Translations under genes and position numbers: made by a program
Assembly: GCA_022562795.1 (NCBI GenBank)
Contig: JADFOP010000003.1
Coordinates: 1-64,000, forward strand
Origin: Nitrospinota bacterium
GTDB taxonomy: Bacteria; JADFOP01
Reading direction: 5' to 3'
DNA length: 64,000 bases
Notes under the pieces: model-generated
The model's database searches: none
The model's input: only the letters and a program-made list of their open reading frames with translations
Told to the model about the DNA's origin: nothing
Shown here: piece after piece, positions 1-7,508 of the stretch
Layout of the letters: each line of letters starts with the position of its first letter
Numbering within the stretch: position 1 is the stretch's first letter

Positions 1-360
1 ATGTGCCTTCATTCAGGAAGTAAAGGAAGTACGAGACGACAAGCCTCTTTCATTCTGCTAGGTCCTTCTTAGCAAGTTAGATTTGTTCTCATAGGTTGGG
101 AGGCAAAGCGCCTATGATCTACGCACTGGGTTCAGAAAAATTGGGAAATTTTGCCCCCAATGGCTTCGATATGGCATTAAACTTGCTACGAATCAGTCCG
201 ATAGAGTAGGAAGGGATAAAACCCCTTGACCAGCTATGCAAATCAGGGTATTCTTATTTTGGATGATGGAGGCGGAAAGTTTGTTAGGTCCATATCAGCC
301 AACTTTCTTGCCAAAGTCCTACTAGAATCCTTACAATGAGAAAAATGGGGGGGTCAACAA
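1..360. other. AT-rich non-coding edge
   Basis: No convincing reading frame, RNA gene or terminator is visible here. The stretch is clearly richer in A and T than the window from about 2000 onward. It leads into the small-gene module that begins at 361, so it may be the flank of an acquired island. The left boundary lies outside the window. Confidence 0.4.
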
Positions 361-624
361 GTGGCGCAACCAGTCAGGGTGACGCTCCCCAATGGAGAGG
401 AGAGTGCTGCTCTAGAGCTTGACTTTGATATCGTGAAGGAGGACTGGAATACCTATGCTACTGAGGATGGAACAAGCATTAAAATTAAGTTGGTTGTTAC
501 GAAGGTTACAAGGATAGAGGGAAAATATGACGAAGAGGGCAATCCTTTGTATCTCGTCAAGTCCAATAACATGGTTGTAGCTGCAGCACCCGACCATCTC
601 AGAAAGAGGGCCAGTGGTGAGTGA
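361..624 (+). CDS. Small hypothetical protein, first gene of TA-like module
   Basis: This 87-residue acidic protein was not recognised. It starts at GTG, preceded by a G-rich stretch at about 346-353 that could act as a weak ribosome binding site. Its middle is beta-rich with alternating hydrophobic residues (IKIKLVVTKVTRI), and I see no signal peptide or metal motif. It overlaps the next gene by 11 nt, so the pair is probably translationally coupled. Its AT-rich base composition differs from the core genes, suggesting horizontal transfer. Function unknown; it may be an accessory member of the HicB/HicA-like unit downstream. Confidence 0.6.
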   Translation: MAQPVRVTLPNGEESAALELDFDIVKEDWNTYATEDGTSIKIKLVVTKVTRIEGKYDEEGNPLYLVKSNNMVVAAAPDHLRKRASGE

Positions 625-1006
625 GGGTTTAACACTGTCGTTGCAAGAAGATTCAAGACACAATCAATCCTTGGGAGTTTTTGGGCCTTGGTCACCTTAC
701 TCCTTGATAGAAGCCATTGATACGTTCACTTTTGACCAAGACTTTATTCATGGGGAACTAAATGCCAAATATCGGCTTAGGGAAGCTGTCCCTGTCATGA
801 TGGAGCATTTAGATGATACCTATACTGTCTACTGGCCTGAAATAGAAACCTTTGGTTACGGATCAAGCCGTGATGAGGCATTTATAGATTTAAGGAATTC
901 CGTTGTAGAGCTTTTTGAGCGATTAGGAAGCGAACCGCTCTTTTCCTTGGGCCCACAATTGAGGAATGAATTAACTTACCTAGAAAACATAATCGAGTAT
1001 CAATGA
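614..1006 (+). CDS. HicB-like putative antitoxin
   Basis: This 130-residue protein has a central segment (about residues 55-105) resembling the HicB fold. A strand ending in PEIETFGYG is followed by a helix (SRDEAFIDLRNSVVELFERL), as in HicB antitoxins where a PEL/G strand precedes EAxxNLxEA. The start is GTG at 614, or possibly GTG at 617 behind GAGGG. It overlaps its neighbours by 11 nt upstream and 4 nt downstream. Pairing with a HicA-like gene supports an antitoxin role, but I see no DNA-binding domain and the match is by pattern only. It could instead be an uncharacterised regulatory protein. Confidence 0.45.
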   Translation: MVSEGLTLSLQEDSRHNQSLGVFGPWSPYSLIEAIDTFTFDQDFIHGELNAKYRLREAVPVMMEHLDDTYTVYWPEIETFGYGSSRDEAFIDLRNSVVELFERLGSEPLFSLGPQLRNELTYLENIIEYQ

Positions 1007-1284
1007 TGTCTCTTCGAACAGGGGATGTTGACCGGATCTTTAGAAAATTGGATATGGAGATTAGGGAAACTGACCATATTTGGGCCTATTTTCGATATGA
1101 TGACAAAATCGTTACGAAAACACGACGTTCTCTCGGGAAGGGAAAGATTGAAGGCAATATCCCTTTTTTTATTCGACAGCAGTTAAAGCTTAACGAAAAA
1201 GAGTTTAGAGAACTCCTAGAATGTGAATTTGAACGGGAAGGTTATATCGATATACTCAAATCAAAGAAAATTATAAATAGCTAA
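1003..1284 (+). CDS. HicA-like putative mRNA interferase
   Basis: This 93-residue basic protein has the layout of HicA toxins. An N-terminal helix (VDRIFRKLDM) leads to a strand with a histidine (TDHIWAYFRYDD), then a basic segment (TKTRRSLGKGKIEG) and a C-terminal helix (FFIRQQLKL). In HicA the catalytic His lies in a GSHHxF context; here it sits in DHIW, so the assignment is tentative. HicA toxins are small RNases that cleave mRNA. The ATG overlaps the upstream stop by 4 nt. Usual hicA-hicB order varies between systems, so gene order does not decide it. Confidence 0.45.
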   Translation: MMSLRTGDVDRIFRKLDMEIRETDHIWAYFRYDDKIVTKTRRSLGKGKIEGNIPFFIRQQLKLNEKEFRELLECEFEREGYIDILKSKKIINS

Positions 1285-1731
1285 TTATAAATCGTCTCCA
1301 ACGTAGCCCACATCCACGACCCGATGACTCTCCTCTTTTCCTTCCGCGCCTATACCTAAGCCCTCACGATGGCTGAAAAAACTCGCCGTGTAGACCTATA
1401 TAGGGGATGTGCCGCCGCCAGCGGGAGGGCACCGGAGGGGTAGGGGCAGCGCCACCACCGGCAGCCAGCAACAGGGCAGCCCATCCGTTCCACCCAAGGG
1501 AACCAGCACCACCAAGGCGGTCCCACCACACAGCAGGCTAGACCCCACACAGCCACCACGAGCAGGGTGGTTGGGTCATAGTTTCCTACTTTTTCTGCCC
1601 CAAGTCACACCAGCTGGCCTGTTTCTAAAGGGCTTACGCGACCCTCACCTAAGCTGATTTGGGGCAATATTCGTTAGGTATGGATAATCCTTGCCCTTAG
1701 CTCTCTCGGCTGTAGCCGGCAACGTCTGAGA
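1285..1731. other. Non-coding stretch between TA-like module and transposase remnant
   Basis: Reading frames that cross this segment are low-complexity (Pro/Ser/Arg/Gly-rich) and have no recognisable family. I see no tRNA or terminator. The base composition shifts from AT-rich to GC-rich at about 1400, which may mark the right edge of the acquired AT-rich module. Confidence 0.4.
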
Positions 1732-1932
1732 ATGTCTTATAAAGGAATACGGGGCAGGGTCTGGACGGATCAGTATTACGACCACGGCCTCCGGGGCGAG
1801 CGTGAGCTGTGGGAGAAGGTCGCTTACATTCATGGAATTCCGGTGAAGGAAGAGCTGGTGGAGGAGGCGAGCGCCTATCCTTTCAGCTCGGCTAACTCGG
1901 CCTACGACATGTATTTGTGGAAGAACTGGTAA
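1732..1932 (+). pseudogene. C-terminal fragment of REP-associated (Y1/IS200-like) transposase
   Basis: The 66-residue frame matches the C-terminal part of RAYT-type Y1 transposases: a W-x-D/R-x-Y-x-D-H segment (VWTDQYYDHGLRGE), then helix EKVAYIHGIPVKEELVEE and an AYPFSSA tail, equivalent to YIHxNPVKxGLVxxPxxYPWSSA. The catalytic HUH and Tyr parts that should lie N-terminal are absent upstream, so this is a remnant. No matching REP palindromes were recognised around it. It may mark past mobile-element activity at the accessory edge beside the restriction gene. Confidence 0.7.
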
Positions 1933-2078
1933 AAGGTGTCGGGGTCGGGGGCGCCCCCGCCCTACCCTGATTTGGGGCTGGCCCACCGCCTGAGGCGGAC
2001 TTGAGGTCCCCTGTCCTAAAGGCCGGAGACCCATAGAGGGAGTCGCTGTTGTCATCCAGAACCCCCGGCGTACCTCCA

Positions 2079-4733
2079 TCACGGCCCTTCGGCCTCCACC
2101 AGGGCGATCTCCTTCTTGGTGAGACCATAGAGGCGGTAGACGACCAAGTCGAGAAGCTCCCTTGTGCGGCCTATCTCGACTTGTATGGCCTCTACGGCCT
2201 CGCGGTAGGCGGCGAAGTCCTCGGCGAGCTCGCGCCGGGTGGCCTCGTCGGCCCGCCCCGCCTTCGGCTCCAGGAGCCGCTCCCACTCTTTCGCCTCAAG
2301 GCTCCGCGTGCGGCCGCTTAAGGCCTGTTGGACCTCTTCGGCACCCAACAGCCCGCGGGCCTGGAGGCCGTGGATGAGCTCGTCTGCCTCACTCGCCTCC
2401 TCTGCGCTCAAAGCCGAGACGCGCCGCCCGACCAGCGCAAGGGCCGCCGCCAGCATCGCTCTGGCCTCCTTCCCGCCGCGGGCCGACATCAACTCAACCT
2501 CCTCCTCCAGCGACCGTCCCGCATCGAGTAGCCCCTCGGCGAAGCCCTCCAGGGACTCAACCGCCTCCGGCTCATCCGGGGCCTCAGGCTCCCATACGAT
2601 GGGCAGGCCGTCGAGCTGGTACTTTTGGACCTCGGGGAAGATGCTGGCTTTCTTGGTCGTCCACCACACCCCGAAGTAGCCAGACATAAGTCGACTGTTA
2701 AGGCAGGCCGCCAGGTAGTAGGGCCCAATGCGACGCCCCGGACGGGGTATGACTGCGTAGAGATTTTTAAGGAAGTGGTGCCCCGCCTCGTCCACCGTAG
2801 CCAGCAGCGTGGGCGCAACCCGCCGGACCAGCACCCGCCAGGGCCTCCGCACAAGCCCCGCATAGGCGTCTAGCTCGGAGCGAAATCGGTCAATCCGACC
2901 TGAGGGCATGGGAGGGGCGAAGGCGACCACCTCGGCCCCCACAAGCACCGGCACGGCCCGGCGGCCGCCGAGCAGCGCCCGGCGGCCGAGCTCAATCCCC
3001 CGCCGGCTCAGGCAGATGTGGCCCAGAGGTACGCCGCGGGCCTGGAGCTTTTCGGCCAACGCGAGCCACTCCGGGGTCAGGGCGAGGTTGAAGGCCGCGT
3101 GGGGCAAGCGGGCAAAGGTTGCCTGTGGGATGCTTGAGGAGCGGACCGTCTGGCCCTCGTCGTTCCAGGCGATGATGCGGCAGGTCTCCTCCCCCGTAGG
3201 AGGGGAGGCCTGGATGATGAGGATCGCGCACTCGGTCTGCACCCCCTTGAAGGGCCGCCCGGCGTCGATTATCGCCACGAGCCCCCCCTCGCCGAGCAAC
3301 CGCTCCCTAAGGGGGCCCAGGGAGCGGTTGAAGCAGAAAAATCGAGGGCAAATGACCCCAAGGCGCCCGCCGCGCTTGAGGAGCCTGAAGCCGAGCTCGA
3401 GGGTCATAACGTAGAGGTCGCCCGGGGCGGTGAAGCGACGCCGGAGGAAGGCCCGCTCGTCATCGGGAAGCGTGGAGGCCACAACGTAGGGGGGGTTGCA
3501 CACTACAGCGTCGAATCCTCCTGCTGCGAAGACCTCTGGGAAAGCCAGCTCCCAATGGAAGAACCGCTTGGTGCGGGCCAGCCGGGCCGCCTCGACGAGC
3601 CACGGGTAGTCGTCGGGGACGAGCATCCCCTTTTGGGCCTGCTCCAGGGCCTGGCGGTAATCGGCGGCCGGAAAATCCAGGCCGAAGGCGGCCGCCAGGT
3701 GTGCGTCGGCCAGCCGCTCGGCGGCTACCCCAGGAGGCGGGGGAGGGAGGCCCTCATGAGCGAAGAGTCCGACCAGCGTTGGGGAGCCGGGCGGGTCGGT
3801 CGTAATCTCGGCCCGGCTCACCCCGAGCAGGGCGTTGCCGCACCGGATCTTGCCGGTGAAATCGGTCCAGCCGCTCCCTCCCACCTCTAGCATGAGCGCC
3901 GCCCGGGCGAGCTCCACGGCCACCGGGTCGACGTCCACGCCATGGAGGCACCCGTGAGCCACCTCCCTCAGGGTTTCGGGTCCCGGCGTCGTGCCTTGAA
4001 TCGCCGCCCAACGCGCGCTCAGCCGTTGGAGAACCCATACGAGGAAGTGGCCCGTGCCGCATGCCGGGTCTGCGATCTTGAGCGCTAGAAGGTCCTCCGG
4101 GGCGCGGGAGGCGGCCAGGTGGCGGCCCAAAGTAGCCTCAACGATTGTCTCGATGATGTGCGCAGGCGTGTAGAAGCTACCCCGACTACGTCGTCGTGTG
4201 GCGTCGGGCTTCAGACGTATCGGCGCCCCACGGCGGGCCACGGTGGGGATCCGGCCCAGAAGCGCCTCGTAGAGCTCGCCAAGCCCTCGGACGTCTCCCT
4301 CCCCCTCGGCCAAGGGAAGCACCGCCTCCCGGAGGGCCTCCAGCGATGCGTCTTCCACCTCAAGATCTGGCTCGTGGAGGAGTGGGGCGATCTCTGACCT
4401 TAAGAGGCTTCCCGGGTAGGGATCGAGCCCAAGGCTCCGGTGTCCCCCTTCGAAGAGGGTCCAGCTTGCCCGCAGCTGCTTCCACGACAGACCCACCCCG
4501 GTGAGCACCGAGGTCCGCTTCCGCCAGGCCTTTTTCGAGGTCGGCAGAAGGCCCCTGGCCTCGAAAAGGGCCACGGCCGCCAACCGCAAGGCCGCAACCG
4601 TGCCGGCTTGTGCCAAGGCCTCCAGCTCCTCGGCCCCCAGGGCGGTTTTCTGGGAGGCGCGCAGGCCTCGGGCTAGGTCGTTAATGAGCGCCTCGGTGGC
4701 GGAAATAATGGAGCGATAGGTTCGGTGCGCCAT
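2079..4733 (-). CDS. Eco57I/TaqI-class adenine DNA methylase (type IIG-like restriction-modification protein)
   Basis: This 884-residue protein is an N6-adenine DNA methyltransferase. SAM motif I (ADPACGTGHF) lies at residues 221-230 and the catalytic NPPY at 413-416. They are preceded by the characteristic RGSFYTP (184-190) and FHWELAFPEVF (392-402) segments. The C-terminal part (GPYYLAACLNS through YQLDGLPI) resembles the TaqI-like target-recognition domain. The N-terminal 170 residues are helical and show no clear PD-(D/E)xK nuclease motif. No separate nuclease, specificity or BREX gene is adjacent. It could be a type IIG fusion with a divergent nuclease or an orphan methylase. The ATG at 4733 is the first in frame. 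Confidence 0.8.
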   Translation of the reverse strand: MAHRTYRSIISATEALINDLARGLRASQKTALGAEELEALAQAGTVAALRLAAVALFEARGLLPTSKKAWRKRTSVLTGVGLSWKQLRASWTLFEGGHRSLGLDPYPGSLLRSEIAPLLHEPDLEVEDASLEALREAVLPLAEGEGDVRGLGELYEALLGRIPTVARRGAPIRLKPDATRRRSRGSFYTPAHIIETIVEATLGRHLAASRAPEDLLALKIADPACGTGHFLVWVLQRLSARWAAIQGTTPGPETLREVAHGCLHGVDVDPVAVELARAALMLEVGGSGWTDFTGKIRCGNALLGVSRAEITTDPPGSPTLVGLFAHEGLPPPPPGVAAERLADAHLAAAFGLDFPAADYRQALEQAQKGMLVPDDYPWLVEAARLARTKRFFHWELAFPEVFAAGGFDAVVCNPPYVVASTLPDDERAFLRRRFTAPGDLYVMTLELGFRLLKRGGRLGVICPRFFCFNRSLGPLRERLLGEGGLVAIIDAGRPFKGVQTECAILIIQASPPTGEETCRIIAWNDEGQTVRSSSIPQATFARLPHAAFNLALTPEWLALAEKLQARGVPLGHICLSRRGIELGRRALLGGRRAVPVLVGAEVVAFAPPMPSGRIDRFRSELDAYAGLVRRPWRVLVRRVAPTLLATVDEAGHHFLKNLYAVIPRPGRRIGPYYLAACLNSRLMSGYFGVWWTTKKASIFPEVQKYQLDGLPIVWEPEAPDEPEAVESLEGFAEGLLDAGRSLEEEVELMSARGGKEARAMLAAALALVGRRVSALSAEEASEADELIHGLQARGLLGAEEVQQALSGRTRSLEAKEWERLLEPKAGRADEATRRELAEDFAAYREAVEAIQVEIGRTRELLDLVVYRLYGLTKKEIALVEAEGP

Positions 4734-4936
4734 GGGCCCCTACTGGTTGAAGGGAAATCCTCTGAGGGAATATACCGAAGTATACCGGAAAAGGGGGCTC
4801 ATCGGGTAGTAGGCGGAAGAAAAAGCTTTGGGTATTTGCCCTTGATGGGTGTTGCGGGCCCCGCGTCATCTTGAAAGAAGGTGAACGGGTACCTAGATTA
4901 TAGATGGCGAAAATCCCTCAAGGAGGACCGGCCCTA

Positions 4937-5422
4937 ATGGACCTGGACCATTTGCCCCATGATGCTCGTGAGTTGTTTGAAGAGGGGTTTGAACATCACC
5001 AGGCGGGTGACCTCGAGCAAGCCATCGAGTGCTACCGTCAGTCCCTGGAGGCCGCTCCGTCGGCCGAAGCTCACACCTTCCTCGGATGGGCTTTCAGCCA
5101 CCAGGGAGAATTGGATACCGCCATAGAAGAGTGCTTCAAGGCCATCGATGCGGACCCCGCCTTCGGAAACCCGTACAACGACATCGGCGCCTATTACATA
5201 CAGCTCAAGCGCTATGATGAGGCCATTCCCTGGCTTGAGCGGGCCATGGAGGCCGAACGCTACGAGAGCTATCACTTCCCCCACCTCAATCTGGGGCGGG
5301 TGTATCTCAAGAAGGGTATGTTTTTCGAAGCCATTAGGGCGTTCGAGAAAGCCATCGAGATCGAACCACGCTACGAGATGGCCCGCATGGAGCTGGCCAA
5401 GCTCCGCGCCATGATGAACTGA
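4937..5422 (+). CDS. TPR repeat protein
   Basis: This 161-residue protein consists of about four tetratricopeptide repeats with the W/Y-LG-Y-A-F-P consensus (for example LEQAIECYRQSLEAAPSAEA and AIRAFEKAIEIEP). TPRs act as protein-binding scaffolds. The start chosen is ATG 4937, preceded by AGGAGG at 4921-4926; an in-frame ATG at 4904 lacks a well-placed ribosome binding site. No signal peptide is visible, so it is probably cytoplasmic. It stands alone between the methylase (divergent) and the metal operon. No specific partner can be named. Confidence 0.85.
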   Translation: MDLDHLPHDARELFEEGFEHHQAGDLEQAIECYRQSLEAAPSAEAHTFLGWAFSHQGELDTAIEECFKAIDADPAFGNPYNDIGAYYIQLKRYDEAIPWLERAMEAERYESYHFPHLNLGRVYLKKGMFFEAIRAFEKAIEIEPRYEMARMELAKLRAMMN

Positions 5423-5519
5423 CCCCCAAAGCGTCTCCCCCTATCCGGTCGGGTCGGCCGAGGGCAATGCCGAGGGGTGGCACACCGTCCGGGTGGAGGT
5501 CTTCTGCGCGTTTTTCCTC

Positions 5520-5549
5520 TTGTAACTCCCTATGATGCTCTTATATATT
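5520..5549 (+). promoter_or_regulatory. Putative sigma70 promoter of metal/redox operon
   Basis: TTGTAA at 5520-5525 and TATATT at 5544-5549 are separated by 18 nt. They lie 31 nt upstream of the ATG at 5581. The -10 element is good and the -35 element is weak. Confidence 0.4.
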
Positions 5550-5580
5550 AGCTGAAGAACCTCCCCGGCGAGGAAGCGCT

Positions 5581-5916
5581 ATGCGCCCCGGAAAGACCAA
5601 ACTGTTAGTTTTAATCCTGATGGCATCCTTCCTGGTGTTTGGGGTGGTCTGCGTCGGACTCGATGTCGGTCACGCCGATTCGCACGACGCTCAATCCGGG
5701 CATGGTTGCTATTTCCTTGCGTTATCTAATACGAACGGTATCAATCCCATTCAGTCGATGACACTCTCCATGGTTTCCACGCTCGTAATCGGTCTGCTAT
5801 CGGTGAGCCTCTCCTTACCATCGGCCCGCTATCGTCACCTGATCCTTCATGCCACACCTCTTAAGAACTTGCCTCTCAAGCGGCGCCTCGCCCTTCTCCA
5901 AACCTTTATCCAGTAG
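5581..5916 (+). CDS. Small membrane protein upstream of multicopper oxidase
   Basis: This 111-residue protein has an N-terminal hydrophobic segment (about 8-28) that could be a signal anchor. A short His/Asp-containing loop (HADSHDAQSGHGC) follows, then a second membrane segment (about 57-80) and a basic tail. GAGG sits 7 nt before the ATG. I do not recognise a named family. The layout resembles small uncharacterised membrane proteins found in copper-resistance operons. Its position at the head of the multicopper oxidase/TolC operon and the His-rich loop suggest a metal-related role, which is inference. Confidence 0.55.
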   Translation: MRPGKTKLLVLILMASFLVFGVVCVGLDVGHADSHDAQSGHGCYFLALSNTNGINPIQSMTLSMVSTLVIGLLSVSLSLPSARYRHLILHATPLKNLPLKRRLALLQTFIQ

Positions 5917-6067
5917 GACCTTTCCTTAGAGAGTCAGGCTCTACCCACAAGAGCATCCTTATACCGGCAGGCTGGGTTTCGCTGGAGGGAAAGAGCCCAT
6001 CGGCAAAAACCAAGGTCAGACGTAGTAGTAAGGTGCCCGGCGAGTCGGGCGCCAAGGAGGAGATTTC

Positions 6068-7495
6068 ATGACAAGGAAGAAACCATCAGACACGTCGTCT
6101 TTGGGAGGGAGTCCCATGAGGATATCTGTCTCAACCCTCAAAGGCGCACTGGTCGCCGGAGTGGTAGCATCGGCCCTCGCCTTGGTCTCCCCATCAGCGG
6201 CGCAGGCCCAGCAGCACGAAGGGACGCACATGCACGGTGCAGCCCCTCAAGGGACGATAAAATCCGGCGCCAAGCCTCACCATGAGATGCCGCACGGTCA
6301 CATGCAGCATGGGGAGCGGCCCCATGGCGGAATGAAGCATGGCGAGATGATGCACGGCATGGGGCAGCAGGCCGAGATGAAACACGGCGCGATGGGCCAT
6401 GGGGGAATGGCCATGCACCAAGCCACTGGGTGGGAGAATCCCGATATCCCCCCCTCGCCGCCGCCGCCGCTAATGGGCCGGCAGATGGGGCGGGTCGTCG
6501 CTCCCGGAGTACCCCCGCTTGGATACGAAATGGACGGTGACGTCAAGGTCTTCCGCATCGTCGCCCAGCCCGTGAAGATCTTCCTCAACGACGGTCGCTC
6601 GAAAGATGATTCCATCGAAACCATCGTCAATGCAGTAAACCGCTATACGGGCGTGATGATGCACCACCCGGTCTCCCAGCCGGTCCGGGCCTGGGGTTAC
6701 AACGGCACCTCTCCGGGGCCGACCATCGAGGTGACCGAGGGAGACCGGATCCGCATCATCTTGACGAACGAGCTTCCAGAGCCGACATCCATTCATTGGC
6801 ACAGCATTGAGCTGCCCAACTCCCAAGACGGCGCCGGCGGCGACACCGAGCCGCCCACCATGCCCGGCGAGACCCGCGTCTACGAGTTCACCCTCTATCA
6901 GTCGGGGACCTTCATGTATCACACGGGCTTCAACGTGATGAAGCAAGATTCCCTTGGGCTTGGTGGGATTCTCGTCGTCCACCCGAAGAGGCCGAAGCAC
7001 AAAGTAGATAAGGATTTCACCATCATGCTACAGGCGTGGGCGCTCCTGCCAGGTAACCCAAACCCTAACCTCGTAACCATGGACTTCAATTGGTTCACTT
7101 TTAACGGTAGGTCTGCGCCCGACATCCCAGTGCTGACCGTCAAGCAGGGCGAGCGGGTACGCATCCGCATCGCTAACCTGAGCATGGACAGCCACCCCAT
7201 CCACATCCACGGCTACACGTGGAAAGTGGTTGGTACCGAGGGAGGGCCCATTCCCGAGGGTGCCCAATGGCCCGGCACCACCGTCAACGTGGCGCCCGGG
7301 ACGACCCGCGATGTGGAGTTCGTCGCATGGAACCCGGGGGTGTGGCGCTTCCATTGCCACAAGCTCCACCACCTAGTAAACGCCCACGCAGATGTGCCCA
7401 TGGGTGTGATGCCCCACGGAGGGATGTTTACCCTCATCCACGTAATCCCCAAGGACCCGGCTTCCGCCTGGAAGCATCCGAAGCAGAAGGGATAG
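6068..7495 (+). CDS. Multicopper oxidase with His/Met-rich N-terminal region
   Basis: This 475-residue exported cupredoxin protein probably oxidises Cu(I) or another metal or organic substrate and reduces O2 in the periplasm. A strong AGGAGG lies 7 nt before ATG 6068; a second in-frame ATG at 6116 begins a cleaner Sec signal ending AQA-QQ. Residues 50-118 are His/Met-rich (repeated MHG, MKHG) and suit copper binding. Copper motifs are HWH (243-245), HPIHIHG (376-382) and HCHKLHH (429-435). The second HxH motif reads YHTG (284-287), so one expected His is missing. It precedes the TolC-cytochrome gene by 13 nt, indicating one operon. Confidence 0.85.
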   Translation: MTRKKPSDTSSLGGSPMRISVSTLKGALVAGVVASALALVSPSAAQAQQHEGTHMHGAAPQGTIKSGAKPHHEMPHGHMQHGERPHGGMKHGEMMHGMGQQAEMKHGAMGHGGMAMHQATGWENPDIPPSPPPPLMGRQMGRVVAPGVPPLGYEMDGDVKVFRIVAQPVKIFLNDGRSKDDSIETIVNAVNRYTGVMMHHPVSQPVRAWGYNGTSPGPTIEVTEGDRIRIILTNELPEPTSIHWHSIELPNSQDGAGGDTEPPTMPGETRVYEFTLYQSGTFMYHTGFNVMKQDSLGLGGILVVHPKRPKHKVDKDFTIMLQAWALLPGNPNPNLVTMDFNWFTFNGRSAPDIPVLTVKQGERVRIRIANLSMDSHPIHIHGYTWKVVGTEGGPIPEGAQWPGTTVNVAPGTTRDVEFVAWNPGVWRFHCHKLHHLVNAHADVPMGVMPHGGMFTLIHVIPKDPASAWKHPKQKG

Positions 7496-7508
7496 GAGAG
7501 CTGAATAG

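Noticed and set aside
1645-2286. Minus-strand frame of 213 codons near the transposase remnant
   Set aside because: It overlaps the restriction gene C-terminus in another frame and gives a low-complexity Arg/Gly/Pro-rich product.
6215-6425. Apparent repeat in the multicopper oxidase gene
   Set aside because: The repetition comes from His/Met/Gly codons of a metal-binding arm; no DNA repeat unit of CRISPR or IS type is present.
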